64,000 nt of DNA from Chitinophaga vietnamensis. GTDB taxonomy: Bacteria > Bacteroidota > Bacteroidia > Chitinophagales > Chitinophagaceae. The notes under the pieces were generated by a model. That model was not told the DNA's origin. It worked only from the letters and a program-made list of their open reading frames with translations, and did not search any database. The stretch lies in contig NZ_CABHMS010000004.1 in assembly GCF_902167635.1 (NCBI RefSeq), forward strand, positions 434,001 to 498,000. Reading direction: 5' to 3'. Below, piece after piece: positions 43,794 through 53,474 of this stretch; positions within the stretch are counted from its first letter, which is position 1; the number at the start of each line of letters is the position of its first letter. The translations under genes and the position numbers were made by a program.

Positions 43794-46700
43794 ATGCAAC
43801 TTAAAGGACTGGTAAGATTTTTTGCCATCGCACTGATCCTTATCTCTTTGTACCAATTGTCCTTCACGTTTTTAGTGCGGAACTATGAGAAGAAGATAGA
43901 CAAGCAGGCTGAAAACGATGTGGCCAAACAATTCCCTACCGCTGAGATGAAATATCCTGGTAACAAAGAACAACAGGCGTTTTACTCAGATACACTGAAA
44001 GGGTTTATTAAACAGAGAAGACAAGAGATCGTGGACAGCACCAGCAATAAGCAGATTGCAGGGTTCCCATGGTACGTTTCCTACAACAAAGCCAAAGAGA
44101 AAGAACTGAACCTCGGTCTCGACCTCGTGGGCGGTATGAACGTAGTGCTGGAAGTAAGTGTGGAAGATGTGATCCGTGCGCTGTCCGGCCAGTCCAAAGA
44201 CCCCGCCTTCAACAGAGCGCTGGACCTCGCGAAAGAACGTAGAAAAGTCAGCCAGGCCGATTTCGTTACTTTGTTCGGGCAAACTTATGCGGAAGTGGCT
44301 CCCCAGGGCAAACTGGCTACCATCTTCGCAAATGCTTACCAGAAAGATATCAACTTCAACTCCTCCAACCAGCAGGTACTGGACATGATCCGCAGGGAAG
44401 CCCGTGCGGCCATCAAAAACACCTATATCGTACTGCAAAAACGTATCGATAAATTTGGTGTGGCACAACCCAATATCAGCCTGGATGAGAATAAAGGCCT
44501 CATCTCCGTGGAACTCGCCGGTGTAGACAATGCCGAGCGCGTACGCAAATACCTGCAGGCCACCGCTAACCTGGAGTTCAGGGAAGTTTATAAAAACAAC
44601 CCCGAGTTCATCCAGAATGTGCTCAGCCCGATGAACGAAGCCATCAGGAACGCCCTTGGCAACGCTCCCGTAGTTGACACCACTAAAAAAGAAACAACTG
44701 CCGCAGCCACTACTGCTAAAGGCGATTCCAGCAAAACCGGCAGCCTGACCGACTACCTCGCAAAAGACAGCGGTAAAAAAGCTAAATCTGATACCGGCCT
44801 CGCCGCCAGGGAATTGCAGATCAAAGAAGCGCAGCGTCAAAACCCGCTCTTCGCGATCCTCATCCCTAACGTAGATCCGCAATCAGGTACCATCTTCCCG
44901 GGTCCTTCCATCGGCAGGATCTTCCCGAAAGATACCGCTACCCTCCGCCGCTACCTGGAATTACCAGCTGTAAAAGCCGTACTGCCTAAAGATGCAGTAT
45001 TTGCCTACGGCCCGGAAAATAAAGACGACAAACACGGCGTACTGGAACTCTACGCACTGAAAGTAAACCCTGCTAACCCGGCTCCCCGCGTTGGTGGCGC
45101 TAACGTAGTAGATGCCCGTGCAGACGTAGACCAGAACAACCAGAACGAGATCAGCATGACCATGGACGGCGAAGGCGCCCACCAATGGAAAAAGCTGACC
45201 GGCGAACTGGCGCCTGCCAACCCGAAAGACAGAGCTACTTATAACTACGTGGCAGTAGTACTCGACAACATCGTTTACTCTGCTCCATCTATCCAGGGCG
45301 AAATCGCTGGCGGCCGCTCTTCTATCACCGGTAGCTTCACCCCGGAAGAAGCCAATGACCTGGCAAACATCCTGAAATCAGGTAAAATGCCGGCTCCTGC
45401 CAAGATCGTTCAGGAACAGATCGTAGGACCCACCCTCGGCGCTGAATCTATCGCCGCCGGTGCTAAATCCTTCATGATCTCCTTCGTGATCATCTTCGTA
45501 CTGATGCTGGTTTACTATAACAGCGCCGGTTGGGTAGCCAACATCGCGCTGATCCTCAACCTGCTGTTCACCTTCGGTATCCTGGCCTCCCTGGGCGCTA
45601 CGCTCACCATGGCCGGTATCGCAGGTCTCGTACTCACAGTAGGTATGGCCGTAGATACCAACGTAATCATCTTCGAAAGGATCAAGGATGAACTCACACA
45701 TGGCAAGTCGTACCCACAAGCCATCAGCGACGGTTACCGCCGCTCCCTGGCGCCGGTGCTCGATGGTCACGTAACCTCCTTGCTTACAGCTTTCATCCTG
45801 TTCTACTTCGGTCTCGGTCCGGTACTGGGCTTCGCAACCACACAGATCATCGGTTTGCTGCTGTCCCTGTTCTGCGGTATCCTCGTATCCCGCATGGTAA
45901 CTGACTGGTGGACGAATAAGAAAAGACACTTCGAATACTTCACACCGATTTCCCGCAAAGTGTTTAAACACGCTGCCTTCGACTTCGTTGGCAAACGTAA
46001 ATTCGCTTACGTGATCTCCGCTGTGGTAATGATAGCCGGTATCTCTTCTTTCTTCCACGGCTTTGACCACGGTATCGACTTCTCCGGTGGCCGCAGCTTC
46101 ACCGTGCGTTTCGAACAACCCATGAAGACTGACGATGTAAGGGCCGCACTGAAAACAGAATTTGGTTCTGAACCATATGTAAAAACGATCGGTACTACCA
46201 ACCAGCTCAACATCACTACTGCTTACAAGATCGAAGAACAAAGTATCGCAGTGGATAATGAAGTGGTGGAAAAACTGTTCCATGGCCTGAAGAAATACTA
46301 TGATCCCAGCGTTACACAGCAGGCCTTTACAACCCGCTATATCGTAGGTTCACAAACAGTTTCGCCCACTATCTCCGACGATCTCCGTCAGGGTGCTGTA
46401 AGGGCGACTATACTGTCTATCGTAGTGATCTTCCTGTACATCCTGCTGCGATTCAGCAAATGGCAATATTCTATCGGTACTATCTTCTCCCTGCTGCACG
46501 ACGTACTCGTAACATTGGCAGTATTCTCCTGGTGCAGGAGCTTCGTACCTTTCACACTGGAAATTGACCAGCACTTCATTGCTGCGATCCTGACAGTGAT
46601 CGGCTTCTCCATGAACGATACCGTGATCGTGTTCGACCGTATCCGTGAATACTTCAAAACCGGTACGCATGGTAAAGACCGCAACACCGTGATCAATAAA

Positions 46701-46955
46701 GCGATCAACGATACGCTGAGCCGTACCATCATGACCTCGCTCACTGTGTTCCTCACCATCCTGATCCTCTTTATCTTCGGTGGTGAAGTAACCCGCGGTT
46801 TCGCCTTCGCAATGCTGATCGGTGTGATCACTGGTACTTACTCCTCTATCTTCGTAGCGGCGCCTGTACTGGTTGACTTTGACAAGAAGAACCAGCTGTC
46901 TAACGAAAGCGACGTACTGGCCGCTCCTGTTAAGAAGGAAGCAGCTACCAAGTAA
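43794..46955 (+). CDS. secDF: Fused protein translocase SecDF
   Basis: A 1053-aa fusion of SecD and SecF, the proton-driven accessory of Sec protein export. ATG 43794 (MQLKGLVRFFAI) is used; an upstream TTG lies inside the promoter. The SecD half has the first TM, LGLDLVGGMNVVLEV, a periplasmic P1 region with a Lys/Thr/Ser/Asp-rich low-complexity insert (~residues 295-345), and the TM bundle with GMAVDTNVIIFERIKDE. The SecF half begins near 720 with GIDFSGGRSFTVRF, and has GFSMNDTVIVFDRIRE and a final TM pair. Fused SecDF is normal in Bacteroidota. Confidence 0.96.
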   Translation: MQLKGLVRFFAIALILISLYQLSFTFLVRNYEKKIDKQAENDVAKQFPTAEMKYPGNKEQQAFYSDTLKGFIKQRRQEIVDSTSNKQIAGFPWYVSYNKAKEKELNLGLDLVGGMNVVLEVSVEDVIRALSGQSKDPAFNRALDLAKERRKVSQADFVTLFGQTYAEVAPQGKLATIFANAYQKDINFNSSNQQVLDMIRREARAAIKNTYIVLQKRIDKFGVAQPNISLDENKGLISVELAGVDNAERVRKYLQATANLEFREVYKNNPEFIQNVLSPMNEAIRNALGNAPVVDTTKKETTAAATTAKGDSSKTGSLTDYLAKDSGKKAKSDTGLAARELQIKEAQRQNPLFAILIPNVDPQSGTIFPGPSIGRIFPKDTATLRRYLELPAVKAVLPKDAVFAYGPENKDDKHGVLELYALKVNPANPAPRVGGANVVDARADVDQNNQNEISMTMDGEGAHQWKKLTGELAPANPKDRATYNYVAVVLDNIVYSAPSIQGEIAGGRSSITGSFTPEEANDLANILKSGKMPAPAKIVQEQIVGPTLGAESIAAGAKSFMISFVIIFVLMLVYYNSAGWVANIALILNLLFTFGILASLGATLTMAGIAGLVLTVGMAVDTNVIIFERIKDELTHGKSYPQAISDGYRRSLAPVLDGHVTSLLTAFILFYFGLGPVLGFATTQIIGLLLSLFCGILVSRMVTDWWTNKKRHFEYFTPISRKVFKHAAFDFVGKRKFAYVISAVVMIAGISSFFHGFDHGIDFSGGRSFTVRFEQPMKTDDVRAALKTEFGSEPYVKTIGTTNQLNITTAYKIEEQSIAVDNEVVEKLFHGLKKYYDPSVTQQAFTTRYIVGSQTVSPTISDDLRQGAVRATILSIVVIFLYILLRFSKWQYSIGTIFSLLHDVLVTLAVFSWCRSFVPFTLEIDQHFIAAILTVIGFSMNDTVIVFDRIREYFKTGTHGKDRNTVINKAINDTLSRTIMTSLTVFLTILILFIFGGEVTRGFAFAMLIGVITGTYSSIFVAAPVLVDFDKKNQLSNESDVLAAPVKKEAATK

Positions 46956-46989
46956 GATGATTAATCCGGAAAATGTTTGATACAAATAA

Positions 46990-47027
46990 AAATCCCCTCT
47001 CGTTATACGGGAGGGGATTTCTTTTTT
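46990..47027. terminator. Terminator between secDF and the IscA-like gene
   Basis: AAATCCCCTC (46990-46999) pairs with GAGGGGATTT (47011-47020), with further CG pairing inside and a T run to 47027. It separates the convergent secDF and IscA-like genes. Confidence 0.93.
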
Positions 47028-47039
47028 CAGTAAGTATGC

Positions 47040-47324
47040 TTAGCTGTTGAATACAAAGCCCTGTGTATCTGCCTCCTGGCGGTAATCTATTTCGATGCCC
47101 ATGAGGTGCATGGCATGTGCTTTCTTCATAATCACGGGGATGCCGGCAATCTCGAATTGCTCATCATCCGCCTGTTTGGCGTCAAAGCCCAGCATATAGG
47201 CCATCCCTGAGCATCCGCCGCCCTTTACCCCTACACGCAGGTAGGGCGCCTCTGTACCGCCTTCCAGCAGCTTTTTCAGCACGTTTACGGCGTTATCTGT
47301 CAGCCTTATAGGTATCCCATTCAT
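47040..47324 (-). CDS. IscA/HesB-like protein lacking the C-terminal cysteine pair
   Basis: A 94-aa A-type Fe-S carrier-like protein. The first cysteine motif VKGGGCSGMAYMLGFD (Cys38) and the family DYRQEADTQGFVF region are present. Standard IscA/SufA/ErpA (~107 aa) end with NPN...CGCGxSF, supplying two more cluster ligands; this one stops at GFVFNS. It therefore keeps only one of three ligand cysteines. It could be a HesB-like domain with another role, a truncated gene or a dimer using a different ligand set. An 80-bp perfect palindrome separates it from the upstream coaE. Confidence 0.8.
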   Translation of the reverse strand: MNGIPIRLTDNAVNVLKKLLEGGTEAPYLRVGVKGGGCSGMAYMLGFDAKQADDEQFEIAGIPVIMKKAHAMHLMGIEIDYRQEADTQGFVFNS

Positions 47325-47358
47325 ATCTTCATCAATTTTATAAATCAGCTTCGCGGAA

Positions 47359-47438
47359 TAATTTTCGGATTTTTTGATTTACGGATGTGAGGATTTGATC
47401 AAATCCTCACATCCGTAAATCAAAAAATCCGAAAATTA
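47359..47438. repeat. Perfect 80-bp palindrome (inverted repeat 6)
   Basis: Positions 47359-47398 are the exact reverse complement of 47399-47438 with no spacer, centred on TGATCA. The outer TTA (47436-47438) is the complement of the coaE TAA stop. It contains the 18-mer ATTTTTTGATTTACGGAT also found in the 28.1 kb repeat, and TGAGGATTTGA also found at 9.2 kb. Confidence 0.98.
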
Positions 47439-48029
47439 CGCTCCTGCTAAGGTCAATAAGGTTTGATGCAATTCCAGCACCTGTGGTATCACCATATGTT
47501 GTTCATCGTTTCTGATCACGTAATCGGCTAAACGCATTTTGATGGTTTCGTCGATTTGCTTGTACATGCGCGCCAGTACTTCATTACGGGTTACATTGTC
47601 CCGTTTCATGACGCGATGCACGCGAAGGGGCTGTGGTGCAAATACAGCGATGATTTTATCGAGATGATGGAAAGATTCCGTTTCAAATAGCAGGGCAGCC
47701 TCTTTGAGTACATAGGGCGTATTTTGCTGTTGCGCCCAATTGTCGGAATCCCGTATGGTGGCCGGGTGTACGAAGGAGTTGAGTACGTCCAGCTGGGCTT
47801 TGTCGTTGAAGACAATATTGGCGAGATGTTTACGGTTCAGGGTACCATCGGGGAAATAGACTTCCTCTCCGAAATGTGCTTTGACCTGAGCGGCGAGCGC
47901 GGCGTCTCTGACGAGAATGTCTTTAGCTCTTTCATCTGCGTAGTAGACTGGTACGCCTAGTAGTTCAAATATTTTGCTGACGGTGCTTTTTCCGGAGCCG
48001 ATGCCTCCTGTGATTCCAACCTTTAACAT
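47436..48029 (-). CDS. coaE: Dephospho-CoA kinase
   Basis: A 197-aa kinase for the last step of CoA synthesis, phosphorylating dephospho-CoA. The P-loop GITGGIGSGKST at the N-terminus, the VYYADERAKDI segment, the H-P motif FVHPATIRDS and the ALLFET region mark the family. It closes the minus-strand cluster nusB-DUF1573-yajC-coaE. Its stop codon is inside the 80-bp palindrome. Confidence 0.95.
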   Translation of the reverse strand: MLKVGITGGIGSGKSTVSKIFELLGVPVYYADERAKDILVRDAALAAQVKAHFGEEVYFPDGTLNRKHLANIVFNDKAQLDVLNSFVHPATIRDSDNWAQQQNTPYVLKEAALLFETESFHHLDKIIAVFAPQPLRVHRVMKRDNVTRNEVLARMYKQIDETIKMRLADYVIRNDEQHMVIPQVLELHQTLLTLAGA

Positions 48030-48063
48030 AGCAGCACCAAGTTACAATTTTGTCAGGAAAACA

Positions 48064-48088
48064 AAAGGGCCGCGGTGAGCGGCCCTTT
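48064..48088. terminator. Hairpin between yajC and coaE
   Basis: AAAGGGCCGC (48064-48073) pairs with GCGGCCCTTT (48079-48088) around a 5-nt loop, three bases past the yajC stop. It may reduce transcription into coaE. Confidence 0.8.
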
Positions 48089-48091
48089 CAG

Positions 48092-48433
48092 TTATTTAGC
48101 TGCACCGGCAGCGGCTTTGTTCTGTTGTTGCTGGGTATATTCCATGCTGATGGCAGAGCGTTCCATTGTGAGGGTGGTGCCTGCGCTTACTTCGATTACC
48201 AGGGTATTATCGTCGTTGATCCTTTTCACTTTACCGTGGATACCGGCGATGGTGACAATTTTATCACCTTCTTTCAGGTTCTCACTAAATTGTTTTTGCA
48301 GTTTGGCCTTTTTGGTCTGGGGGCGGATCATGAAGAGCCACATGACGGCGATCATACCGCCGAAGATCAGCATTTGAGGCAGTGCGCTGCCGCCGCCGCC
48401 AGCCTGAGGTGCCATTAATAAAACGTTCAGCAT
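48092..48433 (-). CDS. yajC: Preprotein translocase accessory subunit YajC
   Basis: A 113-aa protein with one membrane span (LIFGGMIAVMWLFMIRPQ), the conserved MIRPQxKKxK junction, and the cytoplasmic beta domain LKEGDKIVTIAGIHGKVKRINDD, which binds SecDF in other bacteria. The Gln/Ala-rich tail is variable in the family. It lies 33 bp from the DUF1573 gene in the same direction. Confidence 0.95.
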   Translation of the reverse strand: MLNVLLMAPQAGGGGSALPQMLIFGGMIAVMWLFMIRPQTKKAKLQKQFSENLKEGDKIVTIAGIHGKVKRINDDNTLVIEVSAGTTLTMERSAISMEYTQQQQNKAAAGAAK

Positions 48434-48466
48434 GTCTATAATTGATTTAATAGTTTGATCAATAAA

Positions 48467-48916
48467 TTATTTCACTATGATATTGCATTGGATCTTTGGG
48501 CCGATGATGTAACCACTGGCATCGTTGATCTTTACAGAGATATCTTTTTGTGTGTAACCTTGTTTGCCGTGGCTGTCGAATACTACTTTCAGGAAGCCTG
48601 ATTGTCCTGGTTTGATGGGCGCTTTGGGCCATTCAGGTACAGTGCAGCCGCAGCTGGAGATGGCATCTTCGATTATGAGATCTTTGGAACCGGTATTGGT
48701 AAATTTGAAAGAGTATTCCACTTTCTCTCCCTGGGTGATTTCGCCGAAGTCATGTACTTTTTCTTCGAAAGTCATTACCGGGCCTTTGCCGGGATTGGTA
48801 TTGGCTTCTACGGTGCGCATGGAGCTGCTGTCGGCAGGCGCTTTGCTTGCTGAATGATTGTTGCAGGCAGCGAGGAAGATGCTACCACAGGCAAGGAATG
48901 TGAAGAGTGTTTTCAT
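48467..48916 (-). CDS. DUF1573 lipoprotein
   Basis: A 149-aa lipoprotein with signal MKTLFTFLACGSIFLAAC and an immunoglobulin-like DUF1573 domain (EKVHDFGEITQGEKVEYSFKFTNTGSKDLIIEDAISSCGCTVPEW). The family is conserved between nusB and yajC in Bacteroidota, as here; its role is unknown. The paired CGC cysteines are typical. Confidence 0.92.
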   Translation of the reverse strand: MKTLFTFLACGSIFLAACNNHSASKAPADSSSMRTVEANTNPGKGPVMTFEEKVHDFGEITQGEKVEYSFKFTNTGSKDLIIEDAISSCGCTVPEWPKAPIKPGQSGFLKVVFDSHGKQGYTQKDISVKINDASGYIIGPKIQCNIIVK

Positions 48917-48957
48917 GTCTCTTTTAATCGATTTTACCGTAAAAATAGTGCTTCCGC

Positions 48958-49887
48958 TTATTTTTTAGGACGATCCTGTTTTTGTACCAGTTGTTCTTTT
49001 TCCAGGTCTTTCAGGATATTGTCCAGTATGCCGTTGATGAACTGGCCGCTTTGCGGTGTGCTGTAAGCTTTGGCCAGGTCGATGTATTCGTTGATCGTCA
49101 CTTTGGTAGGGATGGTAGGGAAGTAGAGAAATTCGCATACGCCCATTTCCATCAGCAGCATATCTACGGCGGCGATACGTTCCGGGTCCCAGTTCTGGAG
49201 CTTTGGTTTGATGAGTTCCAGGCAATATTCTTTTTTGTCGATGACGGTCAGCAGCAGTTCACGGGCATAGTCCAGTTTCTCTTTGCTGATGAGCTGAAGG
49301 AAATTGAACAGGTGCGGTTTGTTGAAGTAGTTGCTGATCAGGATGGCCATCATCTCTTCATCATCGCCCCAGTGGAGGAAGTTATCTTCCATGTGTTGGA
49401 TGAATGCTTCATTTTTGGCCAGTATTTCTTTATAGATGTATTCGAGTATTTCTTTTTCGCCGGCTTTGCTGCGTTGTTCGTCGGCGATATAAGTTTTATA
49501 GGCATCGCTGGCAACGAGTAAATTATACAGTTTGCGGGTCAGCTCCTGATCGGCCAGGTGCTTCATTTTCCACTGTTCCAGGTTCACCTGGAAGCCTTTG
49601 TCGTTTGTAATCTGGTAAATGAATTCGTTGCCTGCAATCTTGGTGTTTACCTGCAGGTCCTCGGCAGAGGGTAAATGTTTGGAAGCACGGGTTTGCGCGT
49701 CAATTTCTGCGTATTGCGCCACCTGTACTACTGAATAAAGTAAGTAAGTAAAGATCTGGCAGGTCTGATCCAGCTTTTCATTCAAAAGTCTGGTGGCCGT
49801 GCCCGGCTTAATACTGCTTTGCTCCATCGTTTCCAGGGCGTAAAGCGTTTGCATTACTTTCACCCGGATGTTTCTTCTACTGATCAT
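48958..49887 (-). CDS. nusB: Transcription antitermination factor NusB (long form)
   Basis: A 309-aa protein. The N-terminal ISRRNIRVKVMQTLYALE is the NusB start, and the C-terminal ~150 residues hold the core: AKNEAFIQHMEDNF, IDKKEYCLELIKPKLQNWDPERIAAVDMLLMEMGVCEFLYFPTIPTKVTINEYIDLAKAYSTPQSGQFINGILDN. The ~150-residue insertion between them is normal for Bacteroidota. It acts with NusE on boxA RNA. A minus-strand TAGTTTTG -7 element lies about 30 bp upstream. First gene of the nusB-DUF1573-yajC-coaE unit. Confidence 0.94.
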   Translation of the reverse strand: MISRRNIRVKVMQTLYALETMEQSSIKPGTATRLLNEKLDQTCQIFTYLLYSVVQVAQYAEIDAQTRASKHLPSAEDLQVNTKIAGNEFIYQITNDKGFQVNLEQWKMKHLADQELTRKLYNLLVASDAYKTYIADEQRSKAGEKEILEYIYKEILAKNEAFIQHMEDNFLHWGDDEEMMAILISNYFNKPHLFNFLQLISKEKLDYARELLLTVIDKKEYCLELIKPKLQNWDPERIAAVDMLLMEMGVCEFLYFPTIPTKVTINEYIDLAKAYSTPQSGQFINGILDNILKDLEKEQLVQKQDRPKK

Positions 49888-49915
49888 CGTATAAAAAAGA
49901 ACTGGTATAAGGGCG

Positions 49916-49923
49916 CAAAACTA
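49916..49923 (-). promoter_or_regulatory. Candidate -7 element for the nusB cluster
   Basis: CAAAACTA on the plus strand is TAGTTTTG on the minus strand, an exact TAnnTTTG. A start near 49910 gives a leader of ~23 nt to ATG 49887. The -33 region has no exact TTTG. Confidence 0.5.
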
Positions 49924-49979
49924 GAGAAAAATTTCGATATTTATGGATTTTCTGATAGCAGATGGCCCGGATACAGGGA

Positions 49980-50061
49980 TGTCATGTCAAATTTTCCTGG
50001 CCCATGTCATGATTTGTCAGTGTGAAAGGCCTTCATCTTCCATGATAGCTGCAAATTTGAC
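49980..50061 (+). promoter_or_regulatory. Repeat-rich control region upstream of groESL
   Basis: Four TGTCA words lie in one direction at 49980, 49985, 50005 and 50015 (steps of 5, 20 and 10). GTCAAATTT (49986-49994) and AAATTTGAC (50053-50061) form an inverted pair. No CIRCE element and no exact TAnnTTTG is present between here and ATG 50141. A TTGGCAT at 50074-50080 resembles half of a sigma54 site, but its -12 half does not fit. Confidence 0.4.
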
Positions 50062-50140
50062 CCGAAACGGCCCTTGGCATAATTCTCGTGGACGCAAAAC
50101 ACGCAAAAAAATTCAACTACTTCTTTAAATAAAAACTACT

Positions 50141-50422
50141 ATGGCTAAAAAATTAAGTATTAAACCTTTAGCTGACAGGGTAATTGTGAAACCTGCAGCC
50201 GCAGAAGAGAAAACAGCTGGTGGTATCATCATCCCCGATACTGCAAAAGAAAAGCCCCAGAAAGGTACCGTTGTTGCAGCCGGCCCTGGTAAAAAAGACG
50301 AACCCGTTACCGTGAAAGTTGGCGACACTGTTCTGTATGGTAAATACTCCGGTACTGAAATCAGCATCGAAGGTGATGACTACTTAATCATGCGTGAATC
50401 CGATATCCTGGCGATCGTTTAA
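50141..50422 (+). CDS. groES: Co-chaperonin GroES
   Basis: A 93-aa co-chaperonin, the lid of the GroEL cage. [38 protein letters not shown] is the family start with its mobile loop, and [14 protein letters not shown] the dome. Length is normal. It is 58 bp ahead of groEL, co-transcribed by position. Confidence 0.97.
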   Translation: MAKKLSIKPLADRVIVKPAAAEEKTAGGIIIPDTAKEKPQKGTVVAAGPGKKDEPVTVKVGDTVLYGKYSGTEISIEGDDYLIMRESDILAIV

Positions 50423-50426
50423 TTGA

Positions 50427-52115
<1,689 letters not shown>

Positions 52116-52133
52116 TCTGTCTCATCATCAAAA

Positions 52134-52174
52134 TAAAAAAAACTCCTCCCGCTGTCAGCAGGAGGAGTTTTTTT
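52134..52174. terminator. Terminator after groEL
   Basis: AAAAAAAACTCCTCC, ending at 52149, pairs with GGAGGAGTTTTTTT (52161-52174) with an 11-nt loop; the T run is on the plus strand. Confidence 0.96.
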
Positions 52175-52248
52175 ATGTGCAAAATTGGCAGCCACTGTAA
52201 CATTCCGCGCCTACTCCCGTTAAAATATTCAAGCGAGTTAAATAACAG

Positions 52249-52743
52249 ATGCGGATGAAACCATTCTTACAAATGATAACCCTCTTTCTGATCACAGGAC
52301 TAAGCGCCTGTATGAAAGAGCAATCTTCCCTCAACGATATTATGCAGGCCGGCGAAAGATCCGATAACGCCATACTTTCTTATTTACGCGTACACAACGA
52401 TACTACCGTTTCCAAAGACCCTTCCGGCCTCTTCTATAAGATCATATATCCAGGCGATTCCATCCACTACCTTTCCCTTAATTCCATTCCTACCGTGAGC
52501 TACACCTATCAGCTAACGAACGACCAGGTAGTTGTGAACTCTTTTGGGGAGACCGATTTCAATGGCCGGCGGCTGAAAGATCATATCCTTGGCTGGCAGA
52601 TAGGTCTCAAGAAAATATCCAAAGGTGGCAAGATCATCCTGTATATGCCGCCATCACTGGCTTTCGGCACCGTTGGTATTCCAGGCCTCATACCACCCGA
52701 AGCCGTTGTGATATCAGAAGTGGAATTGATTGATTTCAGATAG
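52249..52743 (+). CDS. FKBP-type peptidyl-prolyl isomerase lipoprotein (divergent)
   Basis: A 164-aa lipoprotein (signal ending GLSAC; ATG 52249 or the in-frame ATG at 52255) with an FKBP domain: PTVSYTYQLTNDQVV, LGWQIGLKKISKGGKIILYMPPSLAFG, VISEVELIDF. The FKBP hallmark VFDSS is here VVNSFGE, so the catalytic-site Asp is replaced by Asn, while the WQIGL tryptophan is kept. Isomerase activity is therefore uncertain; a chaperone-like periplasmic role is possible. It is followed at 56 bp by a second FKBP lipoprotein gene. Confidence 0.87.
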   Translation: MRMKPFLQMITLFLITGLSACMKEQSSLNDIMQAGERSDNAILSYLRVHNDTTVSKDPSGLFYKIIYPGDSIHYLSLNSIPTVSYTYQLTNDQVVVNSFGETDFNGRRLKDHILGWQIGLKKISKGGKIILYMPPSLAFGTVGIPGLIPPEAVVISEVELIDFR

Positions 52744-52799
52744 AAATGCTTATTTTTCAATTTATATTTTTCATCACTTTAACATTAACTGCACATCGA

Positions 52800-53351
52800 A
52801 TGAAGAAACTTTTGTTCCTGGGAGGATTATTGATGGTCTTACTTGTGGCCTGCTCCAAAAATAATAACGACGCCCCTGTATCCCGACCATTTGACACCTC
52901 CAGACCCGCGGGGAGTTTATATGCCCAATTTAAAATTGACTCGCTTAAAATAGACGCATATCTTAAGGAGAAAAATATCACTGCACAGCAAGACCCTTCG
53001 GGCATTTTTTATAGGGTGATCAATCCTGGAACAGGAACTGATGTGATTAAAGTAACGAGCTTCCCAACTGTTGGATATAAAGGTTACCTGCTGAATGGTA
53101 CAGTGTTCGACGCCAGCGATTCCACCAACTTCGGATTTCAGGCTCAGATGAGAGATCTTATTCCGGGTTGGTACCTTGGATTAACCAAGATTCACAAAGG
53201 TGGGCAAATACAAATATTTCTCCCTTCCAAATTTGCATATGGTGAAAGAGCCTTTTCATTCACATACAATGGAGTTTCAGATAGCATCCGCTCAAATTCA
53301 GTATTGGTCTTTGACGTGAAATTATTTGATTTTAAAGATATTAATCAGTAA
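52800..53351 (+). CDS. FKBP-type peptidyl-prolyl isomerase lipoprotein
   Basis: The protein is about 183 aa from ATG 52800 (MKKLLFLGGLLMVLLVAC), a lipoprotein with an intact FKBP site: PTVGYKGYLLNGTVFDASDS, LIPGWYLGLTKIHKGGQIQIFLPSKFAYG, VLVFDVKLFDF. An N-terminal extension (YAQFKIDSLKIDAYLKEKNITAQQ) before the domain is typical of Bacteroidota FKBP lipoproteins. It forms a tandem pair with the preceding, more diverged copy. The sequence here is more AT-rich than the window average. A GC-rich 12-bp hairpin follows. Confidence 0.9.
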   Translation: MKKLLFLGGLLMVLLVACSKNNNDAPVSRPFDTSRPAGSLYAQFKIDSLKIDAYLKEKNITAQQDPSGIFYRVINPGTGTDVIKVTSFPTVGYKGYLLNGTVFDASDSTNFGFQAQMRDLIPGWYLGLTKIHKGGQIQIFLPSKFAYGERAFSFTYNGVSDSIRSNSVLVFDVKLFDFKDINQ

Positions 53352-53362
53352 ATAACTTTGCA

Positions 53363-53392
53363 CCAACGCCGGCAATCATATGCCGGCGTTGG
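53363..53392 (+). terminator. Hairpin after the second FKBP gene
   Basis: CCAACGCCGGCA (53363-53374) pairs perfectly with TGCCGGCGTTGG (53381-53392). The following ATTTAATG is a weak T tract. Confidence 0.75.
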
Positions 53393-53474
53393 ATTTAATG
53401 CCCCGTAACCCCGAACTTGATTTGTACTGTAACCCGATTGCTTAACCCAATTCCTGACTAATAAATATTTTACT

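Noticed and set aside
50074-50090. Sigma54 promoter before groES
   Set aside because: The GG-side half fits but the -12 half lacks GC at the right distance.
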